From Tetradesmus obliquus (Eukaryota; Chlorophyta; Chlorophyceae; Sphaeropleales; Scenedesmaceae), in NCBI GenBank assembly GCA_030272155.1, contig CP126194.1, positions 6,377,501-6,441,500 of the forward strand: a DNA stretch of 64,000 nucleotides. Direction: 5' to 3'. The position numbers were made by a program, and so were the translations under genes. Position 1 is the stretch's first letter; every line of letters begins with the position of its first letter. Positions 33,601-45,249 of this stretch are shown here, in pieces. The notes under the pieces were generated by a model, which did not search any database, had not been told where the DNA came from, and worked only from the letters and a program-made list of their open reading frames with translations.

Positions 33601-34965
33601 GTCGTCCTGGGGCCGCAGCTCCTGGCTGCTGCCCTCCAGGTCCTGCTGCTGGAAGCTGCCGCTGGTGTGCTTCCACACCGCCTCGCCGCGCCCGCCCTCA
33701 AACGCGTGGTAGTCAAAGTGCCGGCTCACATCCACACCCGCATCAGACCCAAACCCTGCGGCATCAGCAGTGCCTGGCTTCACCCCTGCACGGCCAGTGA
33801 GTCCGGCGCCGCCATGTGCTTTTGCTGCCTCTTCTGCTTCGAATCGAAGCTCTTCCTGCAACACTCCTTCTAGTAGCTTCCCTTCGCCGCCAGCACCACC
33901 CACACCGCCGCCGCCAGCAATGCCGTCGCTTGCTGCAGCCTCGCCAGCTGCCACAGCTGCCATATCGCCGAGTTCAAGGCTGCTGCCGACCACGACTAGG
34001 CCCCTGCTGCCCTGGTGCACCTGGTGCGGGGTGATGGCAATGGCCACCTGCACACAGAGAGGAGACAGCGTCCAGGACATTGTAATGACCAGGAAAGCAG
34101 CTGTAGGTACGCAGCAGTGCCGAGGACAAGCTCACTATTGCTGAGGCTGATCAGCTGCTGTTGCTGTGCCTGGCCGCTGACACGCGATTTGGAGGTCGTG
34201 TGCATGCCAACTTCCTGGCCTTTACCAGAACAGCTGCCCAACATCACCATCACACACGCGTGTGCTGCCACAGGACATGCGGCCTTGCAGATGCATTCCG
34301 CCTTCTGCAGCCAAACGCCAGAACCCACAGCGCTGCCGAAACCCCGTACCTGTACCAGGTGTGCGTTGCGCGGCATGCTCTCAGCCAGCGCCACCTCCCA
34401 CATCAGCGCCAGGTTGTGATGTAACCCAAAACCCAAAACCCACAGCGCTGTGAAACCCAAAACCCGCACCTCTGCCAGGTGTGCGTTGCGCGGCATGCTC
34501 TCCGCCAGCGCCACCTCCCACATCAGCGCAAGGTTGTGGTGAAACCCAAAACCCAAACCCACAGCGCTATAAAACTCATAACCCGTACCTCTGCCAGGTG
34601 TGCGTTGCGCGGCATGCTCTCCGCCAGCGCCACCTCCCACATCAGTGCCAGGTTGTGGTCAAACCCAAAACCCAAAACCCACAGCGCTGTGAAACCCAAA
34701 ACCCGCACCTCTGCCAGGTGTGCGTTGCGTGGCATGCTTTCTGCGAGCGCCACCTCCCACATCAGTGCCAGATTGTGGTCAAAGGCCAGCACCTGCAGGC
34801 TGGCCGTGACCACCACCAGCACCTGCTTGCGCGGCGGCCGCACCTTCTCCCGGGGCTCAGGGTCAATGAAGCCCACTGCCATGGCCACCTGCAGCAGCCG
34901 GCAGCAGCAGCAGCAGCAAGAGCAGGATCAGCAGAAGGGACGCAGTCTGTGTTGGAAGAAGACCC

Positions 34966-35011
<46 letters not shown>

Positions 35012-35803
35012 AGTTGCTTGATGTAATGCTTGCCGCTGTCAAAATCTCTACTAAGATGGGCTGCGGGCGGCCTCGCATAAATAAACGCTGTCCTGTGCAG
35101 CGACGCAAGCACACGCCAGCGGGTGCTGCTGCTGCTCTTGTTTCACTGACAGCTCGCGTAGGACTGCACCCTGCAACTACAACATGCTGTCTCAAACGCT
35201 GCTGCTGCTGCTGTTGCAGGCAGTGCCGGTGATGCCACATTCTTGACACTGCCTTTGCTGTTGCTGCAACCCCTGCAGCTTGCTTTTCCCCCAATGAGCT
35301 GATGCTTTGGCAGCAACACCATGTTCTGCATGCTGCCTGCGTCAATTGCTCCTTGCAGCTGCTGTGACTCGTGCTGCATTGGCTGCACTGCCAGTCCTGC
35401 TGCTGCTGCTGCTGCTGTACATGCTGCTTCTGTTGCTGCTGCTCACCGGCCGCCTGTCCCTGCCCAGCATGACCTTCTGTGGCAGCAAGCTGAAGCTGCT
35501 CACAACCTCCACAGGCGCAAAGCCCTCGCCAGCACGCCCCGGAGGCTCGGGGCGCACCAGCTGCAGACAGCAAGGCGTTGCAAGGCTTTGAGGCGGGCTG
35601 AATGTGACAGGGTGTGAGTGCGTGTTTGGGGGGGGGGCACTTTGCCAGCTGCTGCTGGCATCACCTCATTGGCAGATGAAGACGACCAGGAGCAGTGTGT
35701 AGCAACTGTGGTGCATGCCGTGTAACGAAACAGCGACACTCGTGTTAATACAGGCATCAGTGCAGTGCTGGCGTGATGGAAACTGCAGCTGCTGCAGAGT
35801 TGC

Positions 35804-35834
<31 letters not shown>

Positions 35835-36305
35835 GTGTGCAGAGCAGCGCACCTGCAGCTTGTAGTCATGGGTGGCCACAATCACCTCCAAGTGGCCATC
35901 CCCATTCAGGTCAGCCTGCAGGATTCCACGTGCAAGTGTTTATATAAGGTGCTGTAGTTGAGCAGATAGATAGGCATGTGCAGAATTCTTGCAACATAAG
36001 GCAGCACATGTTGCTGCTGCTGCAAGCAAATGACTGTCCTCAACTCACCACCAGTGGGGAAGGCAGATCCTCCAACTGGTCTTGCAGTCCATCTAGCTGC
36101 TCCGATTCTTGCAATGTCACATGATACCTGATGGGCCATGAAATTGCATGTGATCAGTGAACTGCTCTGGCCAACCGACTGCTGCCGTGACGCTCAGATG
36201 TGCAGCCTACCAGGCTTTGCGGAACGAAAAGTTGCCCTCGTTTTGTAGACACAGAAACAAAGCAAAGAATGAAAGGATCACGACGGCCACATCGCGCTTG
36301 TACAT
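29277..36305 (-). CDS. NERD1: FG-GAP repeat membrane protein, NERD1 orthologue
   Basis: Orthologue of the Arabidopsis FG-GAP protein NERD1 (At3g51050), a Golgi/endomembrane protein affecting cell-wall formation. Thirteen exons: 36305-36211, 36127-36049, 35915-35853, 35560-35447, 34888-34709, 34047-33596, 32911-32813, 32225-32116, 31800-31522, 31237-31142, 30855-30659, 30394-30254, 29774-29277. The phases close to 800 residues. The N-terminus MYKRDVAVVILSFFALFLCL is a signal anchor, followed by NEGNFSFRKAW as in plants. FG-GAP/beta-propeller blocks: ADLNGDGHLEVIVATHDYKL, VLAFDHNLALMWEVAL, LHADINGDGVIDHVAVGSG, VADFDGDGLNDVIIVTRSG. GELSCREFRESLLAVLP matches a plant block. A C-terminal membrane helix (SFGALLLTLIVAMAIVWYSQ, about 733-753) precedes a Gly/Ala tail. 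Plant proteins are about 700 residues; the excess is Gly/Ala-rich loops, mainly in exon 6. Four introns hold tandem copies of neighbouring exon ends. Confidence 0.9.
30585..30641. repeat. (CAG)n tract in NERD1 intron
   Basis: About nineteen consecutive CAG units, ending a few bases from the donor of the exon 30855-30659 (intron side). A triplet expansion of this size is likely to vary between strains. Confidence 0.9.
32212..32346 (-). repeat. tandem copy of exon start plus acceptor (NERD1 exon 8)
   Basis: CTGCAG|GCTGTCTGACAGCAAGC occurs with its acceptor at 32225 (used) and 32346 (121 bp upstream in the transcript). The outer copy diverges after LSDSKLEV and reaches a TGA, so using it would truncate the protein. 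Confidence 0.8.
32640..32850 (-). repeat. tandem copies of exon end plus donor (NERD1 exon 7)
   Basis: Three copies of the sequence coding LPQQWTR followed by GTGAG. Donors sit at 32813 (model), 32728 and 32653, with spacing of 85 and 75 bp. The copied intron part carries a GTGTGCATGTG-type dinucleotide run. Confidence 0.8.
33190..33660 (-). repeat. five tandem copies of exon end plus donor (NERD1 exon 6)
   Basis: The segment coding SS(Q/E)EL(R/Q)PQDDF and the following donor recur at 33596 (model), 33494, 33394, 33294 and about 33192. The period is 100-102 bp. The intron parts also match (AAACCATCAATGCCCAGCTG words). Confidence 0.88.
34330..34810 (-). repeat. four tandem copies of exon end plus donor (NERD1 exon 5)
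   Basis: The segment coding HNLALMWEVALAESMPRNAH plus its donor recurs with donors at 34709 (model), 34589, 34470 and 34350. The periods are 120, 119 and 120 bp. Copies are nearly identical. The intron part contains TTTTGGGTTTTGGG-like words on the minus strand. Copies 1 to 2 and 3 to 4 stay in frame; copies 2 to 3 do not. Confidence 0.92.
34966..35010. repeat. (CTG)n tract in NERD1 intron
   Basis: About fourteen CTG units in the intron between exons 4 and 5. Confidence 0.9.
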
Positions 36306-37084
36306 CCTGGGCCAACTACTGCTATTGTGCCGACGCGCCCATGCTGCTCTATGTCAGAAAATTGTGCGAGTATTTAAATGGTGATGAGTTGCCGGATAGT
36401 TGGAGTCGAGGCAGCCACATCGTACTGGACGATACTGTCATGACAACAAGGGTCCAGGGGCACAGCAAGGCCAACACTGAGGGCCCAACAACAGCCTGTG
36501 TGATGTGCCGTAGGGTGAAGTGTCTGTGGTCGTTGGCCATGTATTGTCACATACCATAGACCACCTATTGTCAACTGGCCTGTGAAGGCAAGCAGTTGAC
36601 GCGAACTACACACACTGACCTGGCAATGCGCGTGATGCATGCTGGATGTGACAATCTGCTGCACGAGAAGAATAGGCAATACACAAAAGCAATCTTTGCA
36701 TGAAATACAAGCGGAAACACTTCTTCCAAACAGCAATTTTAAGCAGCCAGGAGCAGCGCAGATGCAACGTCTTGCTCATTCCTTCTGTGAGCTGCCTAGA
36801 ATCCCTGCTTGATGCTGTCCCTCTCAACTGTGCTGCTCTGCCACGAATGACTAAAGTATTCAAGGACACGGGCACCAACTCAAATTCTGAGTCAGCCACG
36901 CGTCTGCGGAGTAGTTACGACTTGTCATTCTGTCACGAGCTGTTGCTACAACCGAATTCAAACGATGGAGGTATGGATGCGTTGAAGTTCGACGTCTTCG
37001 AAGAAATAACAACTTGAGCTCTTTCCGTATCGGTTTGTCGACGCATGGCAGTTTGAAGGAAGGGACAGCAGACACGGCCACAGA
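36306..37084. promoter_or_regulatory. shared divergent promoter, NERD1 / MLH3
   Basis: The only spacer between the start codons of leftward NERD1 and rightward MLH3 (779 bp), so it must hold both promoters. No TATA box at a convincing position and no coding region. The assignment is by geometry only. Confidence 0.5.
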
Positions 37085-40000
37085 ATGCAAGCATGCTGCA
37101 AGCCTGTACCCATAAAGCGCCTGCCAGAGTCCACCGTGCAGCTGTCACGAGCAAACACACAAATCACCGACTTGGCTTGTGCCGTCACTGAGCTAGTACG
37201 CAATGCAGTTGAGGCAGATGCGCACTGTGTACAGGTTTCTGTCTCCACCAGGGACTGGAGTGCCAGTGTGGCAGATGATGGCTGTGGGATATCATCCACA
37301 TCCATGCAGCTTCTGGGAAGCCGGTGCTGCAGCAGCAAGCCAGCTCCTGCACACGGGGAAGCACTCAGTTGCCTGGCACAGGTGGCAAGCCTGACCATCA
37401 TCTCGCGCGCCAAGGGCGGCTTTGAAACATACAGCAAGTCCCTGAGCAGCACCAATGCTACAGCAGTGCAGCTCTGCAGCAACCCCAGACAGCGGCATGG
37501 CACAACAGTGAACCTTACTAACTTCCTGCAAGGCCAGCCTGTGCGGCGACGCCAAATCAGCAGCAAGGGCCATGCTGCTGTGCTCCAGGAGGTCAAGGCA
37601 GCGCTGCATGCACTGCTGCTGCCACACCTGGGAGTGGAGCTGACAATGCAGCAGCCGGGTAGCAGCGCACCAGTGCTTCGCATGCCCAAGGTGCGTGCAG
37701 AGCAGTCACAGGTGCATCACATGCATTATGTCCCTGCAACTCGAGCATGAGGCTGCTGATATTGCAACATGTACTGGCACTGCACTTCGCATCCTGCACT
37801 CAGCTTACAGCAGTCGCAGCAACTTGCAGGACAGCCTTTGAAGCTGTTTTGCCAGCAGTTTGCAGCTCTTACAGCATGCCACCACCTGAATGCCGTGCTT
37901 GCAGGGCCGCATACCAGCATACTCCTTCCAGCAGCTGTTCCTGCAGCAGCAGGAGCAGCTGCAGATGCTCAACACACCACACGACAAAGGCTGGCAGCTG
38001 GAAGGCTGCGTAGCAGCCCCGCCAGCAGCATTCCCTTCAGCAGACCAGCAGCTGCTGTACGTAAACAAGCAGCTCATCAGCTGCCCTGTGCTGCAACAGC
38101 TCTTACGAGACTGGTTCACACGCAGCCTGAAGGCGTTTCAAGCCGCCAATCAAATGCAGGGCAGCCGCAGCTTCAGCAACAGCATGAAAACAGCAGAGCC
38201 AGGATACGTGCTGCTGCTGACCTGCCCAGCTTCAGCTGTGCTACTGACACAGCAAGGCGGCACAGCAGGCCAGGCGCAGGCGGACTTCAGCCCAAGTATG
38301 CAGCAGCTGCTGCAGCTCCTGCAAGCTGCCATAGGGCCTGCATGGGGTAACATGCCAACTGCTTGGCGTGGAGCAGCACTGCAGGAAGCCTCTGCAGGAG
38401 ATGGCAGCAGGAGTGGAGGCCGCAGCGGGCGGTCACGGTGTTCTGGCAGTGCTGCAGCACCAGATAATGCACAGGAGGCGCAGCAGCAGTGGCAGGAGCA
38501 GCAACAGAACTGCAGCAAGCCTGCAGGACTGCTGCCTGTGCATGGCCTGCAGCTGTCTTCTAGGACGAGGACCCTGGCAGCAAGCCTTGCAGACCTTCAG
38601 GTGCGACTGGTGGAAGCCTGTCAGGCAGCAACACCCAGAGCACCCAGGCAAGCTGCTCAAACAACATGCTGTCTGACACGCAGAGGCTGCATGCAACAAT
38701 CTTGCTTATTCCATAGTATTGTATGATGGTATGACGCGTGCATGCACTGCTTTACCACATGACACTGGATGCTGCGCAGGCCGAAGCCACCGCTCCTGCA
38801 TGTGCAGCCAACTCAGCACCTCAGTCCACCAACCAGCCAAGGCAACCTAGCCAGCACCACCACCAGCAGCAGCAGCAGCAGCAGCAGCCAGCGGACACAA
38901 GAACCAAGCCGCCGAAGCGGCGCAGCCATCAGCAGCAGGAGCAGCATTCAGCAGACATTGAAGGCTTGCTGCAGGACAGTGCCGCACCGCGGAGACGCAG
39001 CAGCCACCAGGAGCAGCAGCAGCAGCAGCATCTAGCAGATATAAATGGCATGCTGCGGGACAGTGGCGCACCACGCAGACGCAGCAGTCACCAGGAGCAG
39101 CATCTAGCAGACATAAATGCCCTGCTGCAGGACAGTGGCGTGCCACGCAGGCGCAGCAGCCACCAGGAGCAGCAGCAGCAGCAGGCAGCAGGCATGGACG
39201 GCTTGCTGCAGGACAGCGCTGCACCACGCAGACGCAGCAGTCACCAGCAGCACAGCAACGCGCACTCACAGCCGACTCGGTTAACAGCAGCCAGCACAGC
39301 AGCAGAGTGGGCCATAGGTGATCTGGACATCATGAGTGCCGATGCACCAGCACAGTTGCGTGACTCAACACATGCTGAGCATAGTCATGCAGGCAGAGCA
39401 CGTAGGCGCAGCAAACAGGCAGCAGCAGCCATTGATCATGGTGCTCAAGGTGCTATGGCAGATGCTGACCTGGAGCTGCTGGACAGCAGCTGGATGGATG
39501 TCAGCAGCCCTGCTGCTGCTGCTGCTGCTGCCACCAGGATGGCACAAGCTGCAGACATGCACAGGGCTGAGCAACAGCACTGGTGGCCGCAGCAGCAGGA
39601 GACGCATCAAGACACTTTTAGTTTCGAAAGTGCTGACGTCACTGCGCAGATTGATTATGTGTCAGCTGTGCCTGCTGCTGCCTTACCAGCAAGAGCAGCA
39701 GCAGGTGCTTTGGATGATGATTTCCTTGTCAGCCCCTTCAGAGCAGACCAAGCGTGCAGCCCTGATATGAACCACTGGCAGCAGCAGCAACATCAGCAGC
39801 AGCAGCAGTCAGTAGACGACATGCTTGATGAGCACATGTTTTCAGGCACAGCAGCAGCATATGCAGCATGCAGGCGCAGAGGCAGCGGCATGGCTGACGC
39901 AGCCACAGCTGTGCCAAAGCAGAAAGAGCTGCTTCCAGACATTGACATCAGCTTGCAGGACATCACCATCCCCTCACCAGCAATGGTAGCAATGCCATAC

Positions 40001-42228
40001 GCGGATGACAGATGGAGGCACAGCAGCAAGGCATCAGCTGAGGTGCACCAGTGCCACGAGCAGGAATGCGTCCTAGCTACAGGGCAGGATGCACCCACCA
40101 AGCACTGCCAGCCGCAATGGCTACAGCAGCCGTTATGGTCCATCTCACCCAATCCTGTTGTGGCAAGCTCGCGCGCTGCTGTGAGTGCCGACAGCCCAAT
40201 CAGCTTCCCAGGCTTTGCTGAATCAGGGCTTGACCAGAAGCAGCAGTGGCGGCAGTGGCAGCAGCAGGAGGGCCAACAGCAGCAGCAGCAGCGGCAGCAG
40301 GAGCGGCAACTGCTGTTTGATGAGCCGCTGCTGTCCCCAGGCTTGCCTGGCAGCAGCTCAATGGAAGGCTTGCAGGACGCTGACCATTGCACATACACGC
40401 GGCAGCTGCGGCAGGGCGGATCCCGGCAGCAGCAGCTGCAGCAGCACCCAGACAGAACAGAGTGGATAGCTGTTGAAGACAGTGCTTGGCTGTACTCTGC
40501 CAGGCAGCCGGATGCACGCTGTACTGCTGCCAGTGAAGATGCACACGATCTGCAGCTGAGCGAGGATCTAGCATGTGGCGCAGGCCACACAGATAAGCAA
40601 CGCAGCAGAAATGGCAGGGCTGCAGCGCCAGCTGAAGGTGTTAGCAGCTATGGGTATGCTGCTGAACTAGGTGGCCAGCCAGGTGTGCTTGTTGACACTG
40701 AGACAGAGCTTGAGGAGCTGCTGCTTGGCTTTGACAGTGGTGGACAGCGCAGGCGTGTTGAGTGGCAGCAGCAACAGCAGCAGCATTTGAATGCACTGGA
40801 CAGGGCCTGCAAGGCTGATGATTACGGTGAGGGGCAGCGTACCAGTAAGCATTGGCTCTTGCCTGATGATACGTGGGAGCTGACAAAGGAGAAACAGCAG
40901 CGCTGGCAGCAGCAACAACAGCAGCACATAGGTGCTGCTAATGATGTGGGTGTTGGCGTCACCCCACCAGGGCCTGGCATGGACGCAGCAGCAGCAGCAG
41001 CAGCCACAGCCACAGCCACAGCACATTGCGGAGTCTCACCTTTGCAGAGCGCAACAGAAGGCAGAGGCTTCATGACGCGCTTGCAGCAGCTGCTGAACAG
41101 CCCCCTGGATGGTCTGGCGGACGCACTGCAGCCAGCAGCTGTGCATGTGGTGGCAGCAGCTGAATCAGTCGCGTCAGGGCTAGGGGGAGGCCAGCAGGCA
41201 CAGCAACAGCAGAATGTAAAAGAGCATATGCAGCAGCAGCAGCGACAGCAAGCTAGGCCAGCAGACTCATCTGAAACAGTGCAGCAGCTGGACAAGGAGC
41301 CAGACGCCTGCAGCAGGCAGGAGGGCACCAGGCCAACAGCAGCCGCTGCACGTGCAGCTGCTGGCCGTGCTACTGCACCTGGCAGCACAGCAGCGGCAAG
41401 CAGCATGCAGGAGCAGCTGCAGCAGCACCAGCAACAGGCCCACCAGAGAGAGACCGGTGCGAGGGGCAGTGCGCCGCTGCTGCGAACTTTCCATGAGCGC
41501 CTGCTGCGGTCTGCATCGCCGCAGCCCAAGCGCCGCCGCAGGTATGCTACGTCTGATTCACTGTGCTCTAAGCGGCCCTCTGATGCGGGCAGCAGCAGCA
41601 GGGTGGGGCGGCGGCTGAGGTGGAGTGGGACAGCAGTGGCAGACATGGAAGCAACCACGGCAGCAGGCAGCGGAGGTTTGGCAGCAGCTGGGCAGCTGCA
41701 CACACAGAATGAGCAGCAGGCAGGGCAGCTTCAGCCACAGCAGCAAGAGCAGCAGGGTGGCCAACCACCCCCTGAAAGTGTCACATCCTCTGCTGCTGTG
41801 AATGCGGGAATTGCTAAGCGCGGGCATGATGCAACCGGACTTGACAACATGGCAGCAGTGAAACAGCAGCTCAAGCAGCAGCATGTACAGCATCAGCAGA
41901 AGAGGCTGAAGACACAAGAGCAGAAGGTCAGCTCATCAGGGCAGAAACACATGCAGGCTGCCAGTGCAGGCGCCGCGCAGAAGAGGCAGCTGCAGCAGTC
42001 AAAGCTGCCCTTCCTGCCTGTGCGGCCAGGCAAGGCAGCAGACAAACCACAAGAGCATGCAGCAGCTGCAAAAGCAGCAGCTGCAGCTGGCTCTGGTGAG
42101 CTCAAAACCGCGGTGGCAAACAAGCATGCCGAACATGCACCTCCTCCAGCGGTCAAGCAGGCACCAGCAGCACCAGTCGTCAAGCTGGAACCAGCATCAC
42201 AAGAGAAAGCAGCAGATCCCAAGTCGCG

Positions 42229-42261
<33 letters not shown>

Positions 42262-44521
42262 GCATGCTGCAGCTGCAGCAGCAGGCAGCGTGAAGCTGCG
42301 CAGCAGCCTCAGCAAAGCAGGGAAGCTGCTGCAGGCAGATGCTGCTGCTGATGTGCCTGCCAAGCAACGCAAGCGGGTGCGCTTTGCTGACTTACCCCTC
42401 AGCTCTGGTGCAACAGACACAGAGCAGCAGCAGCTGTTTGGTGAGCCGGAGCATCAGCCACAGAATGACAAGCAGCAGCAGCAGCAGCAGTCTGAGGCGA
42501 CAGGCACAGCTGCGGCTGCAGGCGATGATGCGGGTGCAGCAGCGCCTACAGCAACCTTCAGCACCCCGACAGCAGGAAATGCAGCTGGTGTAGCTGCGGC
42601 TCATACAGTAGCAGCAGCTGGCAGTTCAGCCGAGGCAGCAAAAGCAGCAGGCGACACCAGCAGCGCAAAGTCGTCACGTTTCTTCATTGCTAAAAGGGGA
42701 GTTGCTGATACATCCGCCACCCCACGTGGACTCGGCACTGCAGCTGCTCCAACAGCTGCAGCAAGCTCGCTGCTCACCACCTGCCCTGCCATCTTGTCTG
42801 TGGATGACCTGGCAAAGGGAGGCAGCAGCATCAGCAGCAGCTGCTTGATTCCCAGCAGTGTTTTGCGGCAGCAGTTGCAGCAAGCTCACACACTAGAGCA
42901 GGTGAGAGGGACCTGGAGTTCCTGCTGGGGGTGCAGTCGCATTAATCATTGTCCGCCACGTTCTGGTGACTTTGCATACTGCAAAGCACACACTTCAGCA
43001 TGAGCCAGCCTTGCTGCAACATTGTCTGCTGCTGAAACCAGTGCCACGTGATATTTTTGTGAATATGTCACAGATCTATGCAATGGCTTCCACTGCTGCC
43101 GCTGTGTGTGCCTGCTGCTATTGCTGCTGCTGCAGGTGGACACCAAGATGGTTGTGGTACGTTGTGGCTCTGTGCTATTGGCTGTTGACCAGCATGCTGC
43201 AGACGAGCGTGTGCAGCTGGAGGCGCTGCAGCAGGAGCTAGCAGTGCAGCAGCGGCAGCAGCGGGAAGCTGCACAGCAGGCAGGCTCACACCACCACCAG
43301 CAGCAGCAGGCTGCTGTTACAGCACAGCAGGAGCAGGTGCTGCTGCAGAGGCAACAGCTGATGCCAGGGCTTGAGTTGCAGCTGACAATGGCTGAAAGCA
43401 AGGCATTGGCGCAGTACAGGCAGCAGGTGGAGGCGTGGGGATGGCAGGTGGAGCAGCAGGATGGTGCGGCAGGTGCTGCAGCAGCAGGTGCTGCAGCAGC
43501 AGACGCTGCCGCTGCTGCTGGCAGCGTGAACTCGTCTGCGCTGCTGAAGCAGGTGCCTGTGGTGGCTGGTGTGCAGCTTGGGACCTTCGACTTGCAGGTG
43601 CGCTGCAGCCACCCTTCACAGCACCTGCAGCAATATGCACAGCTGGCCACTGTCTGCGACTGCTATCTTGCCGTTTGTATGTTGCATAACCTTTAGTGCA
43701 CTGTGTGTGATTTTTTTAGTGCACTCTCCTTTTCTGGTCTTAGACCTGTGTTCAACCTGTTGTGCCTCATACCATCCAAGATGGTGCCAGGACCCACATG
43801 TAACTATCCTCTCTCGTTTGAGCACGGTGTGCTGAATGTGCCTGCACGGCTTATTGACTAAATCACAATCATCTTGCTTGTTTTCTGCTGCCACTTGCAG
43901 CTGTACCTACACCAGCTGCTGGAGACTGGAGGGTCAGCCAGCCAGCCGCTGCCGGGCGTCGTGCGTGTGCTGAAGAGCAAGGCCTGCAGGAGCGCCATCA
44001 TGTTTGGCAAGCTGCTGAGCAGGCAGCAGTGCGTGGACCTGGTGCAGCAGTTGGGACAGGCTGAGCTGTGCTTCTGCTGCGCACATGGCAGGTGGGTGCA
44101 CCTGCCGCAGTTGGAAATCTGCTGGCATTGAGACCAGCGGCATAACAGTACACAAGTGGGCATGACGTGCACAGGCTGCGCATGACTCGCTGACGAGGGA
44201 GGCTGCACGAAACACACACCCGATTGGGATGACCGTTGGCTTGTGTGGCATGCCAGCCCCTGCATCGGCGATGCTCCAGCAAACAAGACGGTGTAAGCTT
44301 CATTTCCACACCTGCAAAACTGTTGCTGCCACTGCCACTGCTGCTGCTGCAGGCCCACCACCGTGCCACTTGTTGACCTGGTGGCGCTGCAGCGCAGGAT
44401 GCAGCAGCAGGCACATGCACGCAGCCTTGGCCAGGCAGCGCAGCAAGCCGGCAGATGTGGCGAGCGGCACGGGGCTATGCACGGCCTTGCTGGCAAGCTG
44501 CGTGCGTTGCTCAAGCATTGA
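37085..44521 (+). CDS. MLH3: MutL homologue MLH3, very large
   Basis: Subunit of the MLH1-MLH3 (MutL-gamma) endonuclease of meiotic crossover resolution and mismatch repair. Exons 37085-37690, 37905-38600, 38780-42901, 43136-43597, 43901-44091 and 44353-44521 close in phase to 2081 residues. The N-terminal GHKL ATPase (1-200) has ELVRNAVEA, VADDGCGIS, HGEALSCLAQV, HGTTVNL and QPVRR. The GFRGEAL loop is altered to HGEAL. Residues about 240-330 hold the second MutL subdomain (LYVNKQLISCPVLQQLL). Exon 3, 1374 codons, is almost all low-complexity Gln/Ala/Ser linker. The C-terminal endonuclease has VDQHAADERVQLE (D1826 onward), ACRSAIMFGKLLS and FCCAHGRPTTVPLVDL, all diagnostic of nuclease-active MLH3. 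Animal and plant MLH3 are about 1150-1450 residues, so the linker is greatly expanded. Start ATG 37085 sits just before the IKRLPE block typical of MutL N-termini. Confidence 0.92.
38940..39250 (+). repeat. in-frame coding repeat in MLH3 linker
   Basis: Four tandem units of 22-27 codons: DI(E/N)GLLQDSAAPRRRSSHQEQ followed by a variable Gln run. The invariant core RRRSSHQ fits a basophilic-kinase (R-R-x-S) site. Confidence 0.85.
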
Positions 44522-45249
44522 TGTGGCACTGGCCTCATATTGCGCAGCGCCTCTGCAGCTGCTACGAAGCCGTAGTCCTTCAAGAACAAGGCTGTCATCA
44601 GGCGCTGCAGCCTGGTTGCAGCTTAACCATCAACCATTCGACATGCGTGGGTTAGATGCTGGCATGATGCACGTTGAACCGATCACCGTTGCCAACGCGA
44701 CCGTGGAAACCTTTCCATTGCATACCATGTCCAGACTGGGCTGTCACATGGTTTTAAAATCTTGCCTACTGGCTGGGTAACACCAGGCTGCTGCTGAAGA
44801 CGACTTCAATGCGTACGATCGGGCTATTGACGATTATTCATCAGCATACGCTGCAGCTCTGCATGCGGAGCCTGCACGATTTATGCAAGAACATTTCAAC
44901 CAGTCACTGGTTGTTGGGTAGTGCAGAGGCAACGACGGCGATCAACCTGACTGAACATTGCTCGAAAGCTGATTATTGGATTGTGATTCTGTCGCAACGA
45001 CACATCTGGGAGGTGCAGCAGCTGAATCGGCGCGCCATCACCAAAACCTGATTTGATCCTGCAGTAACAGCAGACAGGTCAGCACGGGACTGAATAACTA
45101 GCACTCGGAGCTGTAATCAGCATCTTTGACGCTCCTGCAGCCTGAATATACACAATGGATTGGCTTTCCGATTTGAACTATTGCCTCATCGCAGCCAGCT
45201 CTGTGTTGTTGACAAGCCAAGAAGTCGTACGATCATCAAACATAGTACT
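44522..45249. other. spacer, no gene seen
   Basis: MLH3 3' flank and promoter region of the next rightward gene. No open frame with recognisable content. Confidence 0.5.

Noticed and set aside
33996..34640. Long minus-strand frame repeating HNLALMWEV
   Set aside because: It arises from the tandem copies of NERD1 exon 5 with their introns, not from a separate gene.
32640..34810. CRISPR array, suggested by regular repeats
   Set aside because: Repeats of 75-120 bp are contiguous, coding-derived and tied to splice sites; there are no unique spacers, and the genome is eukaryotic.
37691..37904. Extra MLH3 exon in the first intron (ALRILHSAYSS-like frame)
   Set aside because: No phase-compatible donor and acceptor pair; exons 1 and 2 already join in frame.
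38738..38779. Start of the 1421-codon frame taken as a separate gene beginning at ATG 38738
   Set aside because: The exon starts at acceptor 38780. Phase and MutL motifs on both sides show it is the third MLH3 exon.
38847..43650. Long antisense frames rich in Cys, Leu or Ala opposite MLH3
   Set aside because: Mirror images of CAG-rich coding sequence; no independent signals.
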